Source: Cryptomeria japonica (taxonomy: Eukaryota; Streptophyta; Pinopsida; Cupressales; Cupressaceae). From it: a stretch of 64,000 nucleotides of DNA. Numbering within the stretch: position 1 is the first letter of the stretch; every line of letters begins with the position of its first letter. The translations under genes were made by a program, and so were the position numbers. Positions 11,721 through 22,515 of this stretch are shown here, piece after piece. Below the pieces are notes generated by a model. The model searched no databases and had not been told where the DNA came from. It saw only the letters and a program-made list of their open reading frames with translations. The stretch spans positions 617,093,755 to 617,157,754 of the forward strand of contig NC_081409.1 of NCBI RefSeq assembly GCF_030272615.1, read 5' to 3'.

Positions 11721-11725
11721 TAAAC
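11721..11725. repeat. Target-site duplication of element B (left)
   Basis: TAAAC here matches TAAAC at 18331-18335 exactly. Confidence 0.9.
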
Positions 11726-12530
11726 TGTTAGGATTCCCACAAATACTGAGAGGGGGGGTGAATCAGTATCTAATCGGTTTGTAGATTTTATTAACTTAAA
11801 ACATGTAGAGCATATTAATATAGTGTACCGGTAAGTAGAAAGTAATGCAATAAACAGAGATAAAAACAACCACATGAAAAACACACCATAACACAAGGAT
11901 TTAACGAGGAAACCTGATGTGGGAAAAACCTCGGTGGGATTTGTGACCCACAATATTCACTTACTGGCTAATAAGAGAATATTACTGCTACAAGAGGGGC
12001 CTGCACATGCAGGAAGGCCGACTGCCTAGAGCTCACTGCTCAAATACAAAATAGGAAGTCTCACTGAATTACAAAATGGATTATATAAATCCAATGTCTT
12101 GTACTGCTTCAAAGTAGCATCTATAATGCCAGATCCAGTACCGGTTTCTACTCTGCTTCTTACATAAACCCTTAACCTATAATTTGCATAATAGGTCTAC
12201 TTTATTTCGCCTAATTACAATCTTCTTCCTTCATTACAAATGTTCTACAATGATCTCTCTTATATAAGAGTCATTTTACAACTTGCCAAGTTGGCTTACA
12301 AAGATTTTACAGATAATAAACAAAATATATTAATAACAAAAATCATGTCGGCCTTTGTGCCGGTATGCTTCCTTTCACTGCCGATGTCGGTGATCTGAGT
12401 GCCGGTGTAGAGTCTGATCTTGCTAGTGCTGGTGGAATGCCTTGCCAGTGTCATAGGATTGTAAGGTTTCCATCAATGACAAAACCCTCAATCACCTACA
12501 ATGTCTCATTGGAGTGTGCATATGCCAACA
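11726..12530 (-). repeat. 3' LTR of element B
   Basis: 805 bp, TG...CA ends, paired with 17526-18330. The minus strand starts TGTTGGCATATGC and ends GGAATCCTAACA. A GGGAAAAACCTCGGTGG block near 11920 resembles the aligned part of the LTR of copia element J. Confidence 0.9.
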
Positions 12531-12544
12531 ATCTCCCCCTTTGG
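12531..12544 (-). promoter_or_regulatory. Polypurine tract of element B
   Basis: The minus strand reads CCAAAGGGGGAGAT directly before the LTR start. A second similar tract (GCCAAAGGGGAAG) lies about 130 bases upstream, near 12663-12675. Confidence 0.75.
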
Positions 12545-12820
12545 CATTGATGGCAAAACTCATGAGAAAATTCCAAAACTTGTAATCCAAAAATTATGTA
12601 CCAAAAATATCTGAGCTCCCCCTGAGCAGATAAGTATTTTGCTGATTATTTTCTCATACTACTACTTCCCCTTTGGCATCAATGACAAAGGTTGTCAAGG
12701 TGTCAATAGAGTTGTAGTTTTTTTGTCTCAACCTTGCAACTGGGTGGTTACAATTTGAAAAAGATCCGCCAAAACCAAATTTATGCTTTCCATAAAGTTC
12801 TTACTGTCTTTTATTGCTGC

Positions 12821-15800
12821 CTATGTTCTTTGAACTATACCAGTGAGTTGCTGCATATGCTCTGTCGGTGTTTTCTGTCCTTGTACTAATGCCTCAGATA
12901 TTTCCTTTCTCAGGGATGCTAGATAGTCCAGTCTTGGACTTAGTCTTAGTCTCAGATTCTTAGCCTTGTTTATTATTCTCTCCTTTTCTCTCTCTAGCTT
13001 CAGTAACTTTTCCTCAAAACCTGTTATCTTTTGCTCAAAAACTGATAATGTATCAGGTGGATTAACAAAATTGTCAGCAAGTTTATTAATTTCTTCTTGT
13101 GCCTTGCTCATTTTCTTATCTATGTCCACTGTCAAAAAGTTTGTCTTGCAAGTATCTTTGTACAAAGTTTTACATTCCTTCAATATGTTGCATAGTTCCG
13201 GTAGAAGTGTGTCAAATTCCCTAGTACACTTCTTTATTTGATCCTCAAAGAATTTTTGTTTTTCAATTTCCAACCTGTCTTTGAATGCTTGTTCCTTTAT
13301 TTGTTCAACTGTCACTGTGTTGTCAATAATATACTTCAACAAAGTGTCAAATTGACTCAAAGAATCCTTATTATCTATGTTGCATTTTGGAGCTATCATC
13401 CTGAAAATTGGGATTGTGTCATCTATAGCTTTATAAGCTTGTGAACTACAATCAATTATTTTCTTCAAAGAATCTAAAAGAACTTTAGTTACATTGGTTG
13501 ATTTGTAATCTACTGAGGAGGAACCAACATTCTAAATTCCGCCGGTGGAGGAAGTAACCATGCTTGTAGTGACCTCTGGTAGGTCAGTCTGTGTTTCCAT
13601 TTCCTTAAGCAAGGGTTTTTGTTTCTCTCCTGTTGCTGATGGCACTGTTTCCACATGAACCTGTTCTTGTTCCGGAGCCTGTTGCTTTGCTTGTCTCTCT
13701 ATCTGTTGATCTGTTCCAGTCTCTATTTGTTTCCTTGTGCTATCATCTTCAACTTTTCCTTCAGTGTTATCAATGTTGTCAGTTGTCGGTGGCTCACTAG
13801 CCAGGTCAGTCTTACCAGTTGTGTCTTTATCTACCACAATGTTGACCTTTTGAGTATCAACATCAACTGTGTATAGTATCTCTGAATTAGGATTAGTATC
13901 CTCTTGTGATACATCCATACTGTTATTTGTTGGTTGGTCTTCTGTTGTTGTTACCGGTGGAGTAATCAGAGGCTGTGGGGATAAGTTATCTTTTATTTTG
14001 ATACTAGGAGGTCCACCAATCTTTCCTTTACCCTTATCTTTGTCCTTTTGATAGACTTTGATAGGCTTGGGGTTCCTGTACTCTTCCTGCTTTTCCTTCT
14101 CCACAAGGAATATATCCCATCCATTTTCTGTTTCTTTTGTTACCTCTTTTACTCTTCCTGCCATTAGTGCAATATGTTGGTGTGCAGTAGAGAATACTGA
14201 CCGGTTGGCTTTTGCAATTAGATTATCTATTTCTTTTGGAGAGTTGACTGGGTAGACATCAATTAATTTCTCAATTTTGATTTTCTTGTCAAGTTATACA
14301 ACAGATTGTCTTCTTTGCTTCTAGTCTCTTGAATAATTCATCTGGTAGTTCATCTACAACTTCCATCAAAAACTTCTTATAGATATCCAGGTGTAAAATA
14401 ACATTGTTTTCAACTTGCTCTTTCTCATCTACTGATAGTGTATCATATAATTTTTCTATGTTCTTGAGTTTTCCTTCTTCTGTGATTTCGTCCAACAGTC
14501 TGTCAATCGGAGAAATATTCTATTGAGTCCTTTTCTTCTTAGGTGTTAGCTTTTTCTTTGGGGTTGTCTTCTTTACCGGAAACCTCACTACCCATTGTTT
14601 TTGTCTAGTTCTTCTAGGCGAGGGTGTGGATACCGATGAAGGTTGTCTTTTCCTTACAACTCTTTTGAATTTAGTTGGCATGTCACTCTCTGAAGAAGTT
14701 GCTACCAGTGAAAGGTGATTTTTTGGTTGTTGAGCATGTAACTCATCTTCAGTGATACCGGTTTGTTTCAGTACATCTTCTTTTATAGCCTTAGCCTGCC
14801 TTGAACCTCTCCTCACTGTTGCTTCTACTTTCTTTATTCTCTTCTTAGATTGAATTTGGATTTCAATGGTCTCAGTACTACCAAATACTTCTTCCTTAGG
14901 TTCATTTGGTGCTTCTAGAAGTGCTTTAGCATATGTTTCAATGATGTGGTCATCAGTCTCATAACCCATTTCAGTAACCCAAATTGTTCTTGGGATAACT
15001 CCTTCCATCCAGATCTAATCCTTTTTAATCACAAAACATATATCATCTTTGTATTTGTTTACAATTTTTTGTGACAGTCTGACTCTTTTGTTCATTATGG
15101 CCTTTAGTGCTTGAAAATACTCATCAATATTCTTTTGTTTTCTTTCACCCATGTTGTTGAACAAGTTTGATAACTGTTTTCCTACCAGTATGTCAAATCC
15201 AAGGTTCTTGATACCTATACCGGGCACCTGTTTGGTTATGTGTAGCATTAAGAATACAAGTAAGTTACCAAATCTAAATGTTCCTTTCTTATCCTTCTTG
15301 ATCTTCCCTAAATTGTCAATCAATTCATCCTTTAACCATTCACATACATCAATTTTTACATTATCCTTAACCATATCATGTGCACTTTTTATGCATAAAC
15401 TGGAGACTGAGTTAATTTGGTTTGCATGTGTTGCTTTGTAACCTAAAATCATGCTAACAAATCTCACATTTATGTCGGTCACATCATTAACCCTTAGAGA
15501 CCTTCTGTCGGATGTTGCACCAGTTAGGTTTATTACCAGGTCATTTGAGACCTTCTTTGTCTTGTCTGGTTTGTTACCGGTGGAAGGTAACCCTGTTACA
15601 ACTTTACAACTTCCTTGGTAATTTTATTAATTGAATCTAGCCAAAAGAATTCTCCATTTACCCTGCTCAATACTATCCTTATCACTTCCTTGGGGAATTC
15701 CAGATTGCGGAGGATTTCTGTGAATCCTAGGGTTTCAACAATCTTGTGTTCAGGTTTTACATTTCCGGAGTCATCACATATGACAGTTTTGTACATATTT

Positions 15801-16081
15801 TTGACTTCTTCATCTCCTAATTCTTCTATATAGCAATGGATATAAATTCTAGGGTCTTCTGCAAAAACAACTCCTTTGGGAATTTGGGAAAAAGCACCTA
15901 CATTGTCATCCCTTTTAGCTATCTCGGGAACTAACTGAAATATGGGCCTAGGGCATTTGATTACCTCGACCACAGTAGGGTTTGCTATGAATTCAGGTAC
16001 AAAAGAGGATGTCATGATTATAAATACCTTTTTCTGCCTTTGGAAGGATTGATCGCTAAAATGCTTTGCCTCTTTGCTCAA
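12821..16081 (-). pseudogene. Unknown ~1,087-codon ORF2 of element B, interrupted
   Basis: Reading frames at 16081-15596, 15482-15015, 15008-14520, 14495-14289, 14164-13532 and 13468-12821 belong to one ancestral frame. They are joined across three in-frame TAG codons (near 15012, 14517 and 13532) and two single-base shifts (near 15600 and 14295). The N-terminal ~350 residues are globular and helical, with blocks such as NVRFVSMILGYKATHANQ and FRFGNLLVFLMLHI. Next comes a Lys/Arg-rich segment ending in repeated TPKKK, then an acidic/Thr-rich low-complexity segment, then a C-terminal coiled coil (EEKLLKLEREKERIINKAKN). It lies where pol should be but has no pol motif. I do not recognise the family. 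A transposon-carried structural or DNA-binding protein is possible, by inference only. Confidence 0.65.
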
Positions 16082-16317
16082 AATGCCTTAGCTTTGGAAA
16101 TTTCGCACTCTTCGAATGTTGGAATGCTCGGTGAAGTGAAATGGAGCCAAAAACATTAATTTATAATGTCAATCTGCCAACTACCACATTTAATGTATAT
16201 CAGTTAAGTAATAACTTAACATAACTGCTGGTATAGAAGTAATTTCAACTTCTTACCATCAACCGAGGGAATAATAGAATATGTCTCATTGATTGCCAAA
16301 CCCTCAAAGAAATTTCT

Positions 16318-17454
16318 TCAATTTGATGAAGAGACTTCTGCTGGTGGAGTGCTACTCTGTCCTACCGGTGGAGTGTTGCTTGGTTCTACCGGTGGAGGAG
16401 TATTCCTATCCACATTCAGTTTTGATTTCTTGATCCATTGTTTTGAAAATTCTTTCTTAACCTCTTCAACTTTTTCTTTACCTTTCAAACTAGGACCTTT
16501 GTTGTCTGCCGGTGAGGACTTGCTTCTACAAAATTTAGCAATATGCCCAATTTTGTTACATGCATAACAAGTCACATTATTTCTCTGAATAGCCTTTCCA
16601 TAACCTATGTCGGTTTGTGTTCTGCATTGATTAGATAAGTGTCCAAACCTTCCACAAACATAACATCTCACATTCATTCTGCAATTCTCAAAGTTATGAC
16701 CAACTTTGTTGCATTTTGAACATTGACTGGTGGGTGCATTAGTATTCTGATAGTTTCTAGATCTACATTCATTTTCTCTATGACCATACTTATTATAGTT
16801 AAAGCATTTTCCATTGAATTTATAAGCAGTAGGTTGTCTTACCGGTTTGCTATGATCTCGTGTGTTTGCAGTACCGGAGCTTTCACCAACTTCAAAGCCA
16901 ATTCCAAAAGTGTCACCTTTAGGTTTTTTATTCTTCAACAAGTTACCAAGTACCTCTAAGCTTTTCTTGAATTTTTCTTTATGTTGATTTGTAGTATCTA
17001 GTTCTCTTTCTAAGACTTCTTTTTGCCTCATTAGTTCATTTGAGTCATTCTGAGTGTGCATCAGATCTGTCTTCAACAAATCATTTTCATAGCTAAGTCT
17101 TGTGTTCTCATTTGCATCATCACTTAGTCTTCTAGTCAAATCTTATTCATTCTTCTTTCTATCTTCAATTTCTTTACAAAATCTCATAGTCATATCCTGC
17201 ATCTCATTCTTTGTTGTCATGTTCTCTTGCTTCGGCTTGTTTATCATATCATTAAAAGTTTATTTTTCATCATTCTCATTTTGCATCTTTTCACAAATTT
17301 CTCTTCTCTTGTTTCTTTAAATAGTAAGATTTTCTTGAAGTGCTTGAATAATATCCTGAGCAGCCTTTAGATCATCTTCAAGTTTGATATTTTTCAATTT
17401 TTCTGCATCATAGTCTGAGAGAGCTCCTTCAAGTTGCTTCATCAAGTTTTCCAT
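16318..17454 (-). pseudogene. Gag-like coiled-coil and zinc-knuckle protein of element B
   Basis: It starts at MENLMKQLEG just after the primer site. Coiled-coil heptads fill the first ~200 codons, then four CCHC-type knuckles. The first is degenerate (CFNYNKYGHRENEC, lacking the second Cys); the other three are intact (CSKCNKVGHNFENC, CYVCGRFGHLSNQC, CYACNKIGHIAKFC). A Lys-rich and Pro/Ser-rich tail follows. Knuckles of this kind bind element RNA during packaging. Three in-frame TAA codons (17317, ~17265, ~17143) interrupt the coiled-coil part; from 17139 on it is open for 273 codons. The usual copia gag N-terminal domain is not evident, so this may be a reduced or different gag. Confidence 0.75.
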
Positions 17455-17511
17455 CTCTACCGGTGTCAAGATCTTCCTCAACTTGTTAGGCTTCTGAAAA
17501 TAGAGGACCAA

Positions 17512-17523
17512 GCTCTGATACCA
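17512..17523 (-). promoter_or_regulatory. Primer binding site of element B (initiator Met tRNA)
   Basis: The minus strand reads TGGTATCAGAGC, two bases inside the 5' LTR. It matches the 3' end of plant initiator methionine tRNA, the usual copia primer. Confidence 0.9.
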
Positions 17524-17525
17524 AT

Positions 17526-18330
17526 TGTTAGGATTCCCACAGATACTGAGAGTGGGGGGTGAATCAGTATCTAACCAGTTTGTAGATTTTCTTAACTTAA
17601 AACATGTAGAGCATATTAATAAAGTGTACCGAAAAGCAAAAAGTAATGCAATAAACAGAGATAAAAACAACCACATGAAAAACACATCATAACATAAGGA
17701 TTTAACGAGGAAACCCAGTGTGGGAAAAACCTCGGTGGTATTTGTGACCCACAATATTCACTTACTAGCCAATAAGAGAATATTATTGCTACAAGAGGGG
17801 CCTACACATGTAGGAAGGCCAACTGCCTAGAGCTCACTGCTCAAATACAAATAGGAAGTCTCACTAACTTACAAAATGGATTATATAAATTTAGTGTCTT
17901 GTACTGCTTCAAAGTAGCATCTATAATGCCAGATCTAGTACCGGTTTCTACTCTGCTTCTTACATAAACCCTTAACCTATAATTCGCATAATAGGTCTGC
18001 CTTATTTCGCTTAATTACAATCTTCTTCCTTCATTACAAATGTTCTACAATGATCTCTCTTATATAAGAGTCATTTTACAACTTGCCAAGTTGGCTTACA
18101 AAGATTTTACAAATAATAAACAAAATATATTAATAACAAAAATCCTGTCGGCCTTTGTGTCGGTATGCTTCCTTTCACTGTCGGTGCCGATGATTTGAGT
18201 GCCGGTGTAGAGTCTGATCTTGCTAGTGCCGGTGGAATGCCTTGTTAGTGTCATAGGATTGTAAGGTTGCCATCAATGACAAAACCTTCAATCACCTACA
18301 ATGTCTCATTGGAGTGTGCATATGCCAACA
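17526..18330 (-). repeat. 5' LTR of element B
   Basis: 805 bp partner of 11726-12530, with TG/CA ends, followed by the TAAAC duplication at 18331-18335. Confidence 0.9.
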
Positions 18331-18335
18331 TAAAC
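18331..18335. repeat. Target-site duplication of element B (right)
   Basis: TAAAC, identical to 11721-11725. Confidence 0.9.
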
Positions 18336-18399
18336 TAACCAAGCAAATATGACAGATCTGAAAAAGGCATGCAAGAAGACAGTTCTGGACAGACAGAGA

Positions 18400-18720
18400 C
18401 ATAAATTCGTACGACAAACTACATAGCCCCAAACGACAATTTATACAGGCTCATACGACAAACCAGAAATCTCTCACGAAAGAAGATATAAACTCGTACG
18501 AGCTTTCTCACAGAACCAGATGACAAATGATGGCATAAAATTCCTTGCTAAATTGGCTCGTATGACAATTCTCATTGGACCAGACGGTGAAAGATGACAT
18601 AAATTGTTTTTCTAAACCAGCTCATACAACAATTCTCACTAGACCATACAACAAAGTAGATACCTTGTACGACAAAATAACAAACTCGTACGACAAAGGA
18701 CAGAATAGAGAAAAAGATGT
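18400..18720. repeat. Degenerate TCGTACGA-CAA repeats, block 1
   Basis: Clear copies: TTCGTACGACAAA near 18407, CTCGTACGAG near 18494 and CTCGTACGACAAA near 18687. Partial copies include CTCATACGACAAA and CTTGTACGACAAA. Spacing is irregular, roughly 20-90 bases. Confidence 0.65.
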
Positions 18721-19734
18721 TTGTTTGGCAGAATTTTGATTAATGAAGTTTGATGTTTTGCTTATGTTTTCTAGTTTTAAAATGTTTGATTTTCTATTTT
18801 AGGGATGAACACAGAACAAACACGCGATATGATAAGTGACCTCAACAACATTATGCTACCTAAGGAATTTGGCTAAGAGAGAAAACCTTTGCTTGCAAAC
18901 TTAGGTACACACCCAATAGCTAATCAAAATACGGCCGCTGAGTCTCACGAAATGGATTCTCAATGCCGTATCATCTGACTCCAAACGCTAATGGGGGCAC
19001 GATATGGTAAGTGCCTTGGGAGAGTTACTATCTCTCTTGCACAAAGATTATCACCCTTTTGGAGGTGAATTGGGTAGCTTCTAATTTAATTGGAAATAGA
19101 AAGGGATTCGTTCGGCGCGTCGGGGTATAAACTCAATTAAGAGGTCTCTCAGCCTTGAAAACCAAGGTTTCATATACCTGAAGGTATGGAGGAGAGCTAT
19201 TCTCGAGCAGTGTCATTCACTTGATTTTCATCAAATCACATTTATTTTATAGTGGGTTGGAGTACTTGGCGTTAGCCATTCCCACTTGGGTCGTTCCCCT
19301 CTCACCGGCCTTAATGGCTTAGAGTTATTAGCTCCTCGGGAGGGCAAGCCCACTAAAGATATGCACTATTTAAAGCAAAGGATGAGTCTAGCTTTCTGAT
19401 CACCTAAGAAAGGTGAGAGCATACTTTCCTATCATCAAAACACATAATACATGTTTGTTCATTCCCTTTAGCAAAAACAAGTGTGCCTAGAAAAATTAAA
19501 GAAGACATAAAGTTTGGTTGAGTCCTCCTAGGCAACCTGCAAAATAGATGCATTAGTAGTCATGATGTTTGGATGAAATGAAGCTTTGACAAGCATAATC
19601 TTCGACAATCGTCCTGCAAAAACTAGTTAGGCTGCCGAAAAACTCACAAACAGACTAGGGTTAGCATTAGTAATAGTCAAATTGAAGCATGAAAACCCTA
19701 AAATGCAAAATGTTTTGAAAACACAGAAACATAA

Positions 19735-19830
19735 TTTCGTACGACAATTCTCACCTAATCGTACGACAATTATCTCTGCTCGTATGAGGACACAAAGGAA
19801 CTTGTACAAGGCACAAAGGGAACTCGTACG
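19735..19830. repeat. Degenerate TCGTACGA repeats, block 2
   Basis: TTCGTACGACAATTCTC, ATCGTACGACAATTATC, CTCGTATGAGG and CTCGTACGAAAT occur within about 95 bases, shortly inside the primer binding site. Confidence 0.65.
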
Positions 19831-19908
19831 AAATTCTGAATCAAACCCAGCCAACAACCTACTAAATTGGAAATTTGATGATGCTAAGAGGCCAAAAATG
19901 AGTTTTTT

Positions 19909-19927
19909 GGCCCCACGGTGGGCGCCA
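19909..19927 (-). promoter_or_regulatory. Primer binding site of element A
   Basis: The minus strand reads TGGCGCCCACCGTGGGGCC six bases inside the 5' LTR. This is the primer-site form common in Tat-lineage plant Ty3 elements and starts with the TGG that pairs with a tRNA CCA end. Confidence 0.8.
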
Positions 19928-19933
19928 AAAGGT

Positions 19934-21141
19934 TGTGTCTATGATATGTGATACATGCAGTTGCAACACAAACATTTAATAGATCATTACAAGCATGGTT
20001 AGAAAATAAGAAGCAAATGAAGATGAACCATGACAAAGTGACCTATCGCCTCCTAAGAGATGCGAGTAGGGATTTGCTCTCAGATTTGGATAAGCAATCC
20101 CAGTGACTTGACTACACCTAGATGGAGGGTTTGAAATGATAATGATATGCAAAGATGAGATTGATTGTTCTAGATTGATCCAAGAGACTAATTAAGCTTA
20201 TGATATTCATGATTAAGCTAGGATGATGGTGCAATTAAGCTAGAAAAGAGATTGATTAAGCTACATGATTCAACAATTATGCTAGAAAATGATCAAATTA
20301 AGCTAATGCAATTGCCTATAACAATGATGCTCAAATGATATGCCTATAGTAACAATGCCTAAATTGATAATGAGATGGGATCTGCTTATAATAACAATGC
20401 ATAAGATGAAAAATGAGATGGGATCTACCTATAATAACAACGCATAAGATGAAAATGAGATGGTATCCTTTGTGCTCCAAAATGGGGGATATTTATAGGA
20501 TTTCCAAGGCCAAGGGTGATGTGGCAAGAATCAACGGTCAAGATTGAGTCTGAAGATATCAAGGGTGAAATTGGAGGAGATTTGAGAAGAGGTTGGAGGA
20601 AGGGACACTTGTGATCTTTGTGGTGACAAGTGTCAAGGAGCTTTTCTCATAAAAGGGCAAGTGTCCAAGAGAGGAGACATGTGGCCAAAGTGCCATGTGT
20701 CTCAAGAAGAAAATATCCACACCATAGGAGGTTAGGATGTTCAAGATAGGATAGGGTTAGTTAAACCCAATGCTAGGTGGAATGGGTTAGGTTAGAGGGA
20801 TGGTTAGGTTAGGTGGTTAGAAGTTAGGAGGCATGTGGGTAATTTGAATTTAAAAATTTAAATAATAGGAAAAGACTAATTAATTCTCAACAACTCATAA
20901 ATTGATTTGTTTTAAATAATTAGAGGATTAGAAGAATTGATTGAAATGGGGGGGAAGATTAATTAATCAAAGGGGACTATGGAAATGAAGCTATTAAATA
21001 AATCCTTAGATTTATTAATAAGTAGATGAAAGGGAGAACTTAATCAAATTGCCTAATGAATTCAATTAAATTAGGAAGGGGGATTAATTAAATAATTGCT
21101 TATTTAATTAATTATCTTCAGACCATTTTTAGGTGTATACA
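19934..21141 (-). repeat. 5' LTR of element A
   Basis: Direct repeat partner of 4673-5897, starting TGTATACACCTAAAAATGG at 21141 on the minus strand and followed inward by the primer binding site. Confidence 0.85.
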
Positions 21142-21146
21142 ACAGG

Positions 21147-21904
21147 TTTTGTGTACAAATTTCATAGACGCGGTTAAATATTTCACATTCATCCAGACAT
21201 AACATCACATTCACCCTGACAGAAATTTGCAATCGTGTTGACAAAAAATCACATTCGTGGTGAGATCAATTCGTAGTTGTCCTCAATTCTCATCACATTC
21301 GTCCTTAAGACGTGTCTCATTTGTCTAGATCAATTTTCCATTCTTTTAGTTTAGCCATTTAGGGTGGTAATTTTGTTTTCTAGCTAACCCCTCAGTGATT
21401 TATGAATTCTAAATTGATTGCTGCTTAAAATACATTAAATCTTATGGTAAGCAAAGTCATGTTTAAAATTTTAGGTTCCAGAAGGACAACTAAGCAGAGG
21501 AGACAAGCAAGACACTATCAGGGTATGCAAAAAGAAAAAAAGAGAATCCAAGACCTGGAAGATCAAATTGCCTTATCTAAATACCATAATATCATGCACA
21601 AGTACATCATGAGATACAATATGGTGAACGAAACTGAAGAAATGGTTAACGTGATCTTGGATTGATTCTCTATTTTTGTAGGTTCCTTTATTTAATAGAT
21701 TCAACTAATCTCCTATGTATTTATTAGATCGCTCATACTAGATTTAGTAAGTGGGTTGAGTTCACACTAGATATATAGTTCTAATTAGTAAAATGCATAG
21801 TTATAATTAGTAAAATGCAGAGGAGTGTTTTTTCTAATTTTATTGTTGAGTTTCCTTCCACTATATTAATCACTTACATCAGGTAAATTTTTTATCATAT
21901 CAAC
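21147..21904 (+). other. Probable continuation of element C LTR, right end not found
   Basis: It follows the right end of element A and probably continues the sequence broken at 4672. It contains degenerate units built on CACATTCGTCC/CACATTCATCC (21190-21330). A 73-codon plus-strand frame at 21444-21665 (basic, coiled-coil-like, with KEKKRIQDLEDQIALSK) is too short to call a gene. Confidence 0.4.
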
Positions 21905-22515
21905 AGTTTGGTCATTTAGAAAGTTGCTACTTGCAACAACTTAATCATTAAGACATTATTCATAATTGTTTTCTATTCAATTTCTTATGAATTTTTTGAG
22001 GGGTGCATTCTTAGTAAGAATCCTAAAGGAAAATATGATAAAGACAAATAATGGAGGGGCACATAGATACTAGAGTTATTACACTGTGAGTTGGAAAGAT
22101 AATTTCCACATCCATATTTCAGTAGTGCTTGATATTTCTTGAAATTTATTGATGATCTCTTAGATACACTTAGATTTATTTTATCAAATCGAAGTTTTAG
22201 GTCTTTGAATAATTTTAAGAATTCAAATATTTTACAAATAAATAATTAAAGAATACCATCAATAATTTGCATACATATAATGGGGGTGAATATGTTAACC
22301 ATTGGTTTGAACAACTTTCTACTTCAAAAGGTATTGAATTACAACACATAGTTTCATATAGTCCCTAGTATAATTGTGCCAAAAAATATAAAAATAGGTC
22401 CTTGAAGGAGATGCCAAATTATAAGATACACATCAAATCATTGGAAGCTCAATACTAATTGGGGACCAACTATTGTGCATGTTACATATAGATTTGAGTT
22501 GTGAAGGGGTTAACT
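21905..22515 (+). pseudogene. Copia integrase relic
   Basis: Broken plus-strand frames read a GAG-pre-integrase-like FGHLESCYL, then FEGCILSKNPKGKYDK, then HPYFSSAWYFLKFIDDLL, then NGGEYVNHWFEQLSTSKGIELQ and SYSP near 22360. These are, in order, the zinc-binding, first-aspartate and second-aspartate regions of Ty1/copia integrase. The residue before NGGEY should be Asp and is Tyr. Several stops and frameshifts interrupt it and nothing of RT follows, so this is an old fragment. Confidence 0.75.

Larger units (their letters stand above)
11726..18330 (-). mobile_element. Element B: pol-less copia-type LTR element with gag and a large unknown ORF
   Basis: Complete ends: two 805 bp LTRs, a perfect 5 bp TAAAC duplication, an initiator-Met-tRNA primer site (17512-17523) and a polypurine tract (12531-12544). 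Inside, on the minus strand, are a coiled-coil/zinc-knuckle gag-like protein and a ~1,087-codon second coding region. No protease, integrase, RT or RNase H motif is visible anywhere. LTRs differ at about 47 positions by eye (~94% identity), mostly transitions. It must depend on enzymes from another element, so it is non-autonomous. It is inserted in the leader of element A. Confidence 0.85.
18336..19908 (-). other. Leader of element A with recurring TCGTACGA motifs
   Basis: No gag or other gene is visible on either strand in this 1.6 kb between the primer site of A and element B. Short degenerate units built on the palindrome TCGTACGA, usually followed by CAA, recur at 18400-18720 and again at 19735-19830. 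Between them lies an unrepeated stretch with mixed composition. In autonomous relatives gag would follow the leader; here the next coding sequence is the protease on the other side of B. Confidence 0.6.
4673..21141 (-). mobile_element. Element A: Tat/Ogre-type Ty3 retrotransposon lacking gag and RT, containing element B
   Basis: A pair of ~1.2 kb LTRs (4673-5897 and 19934-21141) brackets a minus-strand internal region with a primer binding site (19909-19927), a polypurine tract (5898-5912) and pol pieces in the order protease, linker, archaeal-type RNase H, integrase. The second RNase H and the TGGCGCCCACCG primer site are traits of the Tat/Ogre lineage. No gag, no RT (no YxDD box) and no first RNase H is present. 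Over about 530 bases compared by eye the LTRs differ at about 26 positions (~95% identity). About 6.6 kb of the span is the nested element B. Likely a non-autonomous deletion derivative. Confidence 0.85.

Noticed and set aside
21444-21665. 73-codon basic coiled-coil frame
   Set aside because: Short, in probable LTR sequence, with no homologous family recognised and no promoter context.
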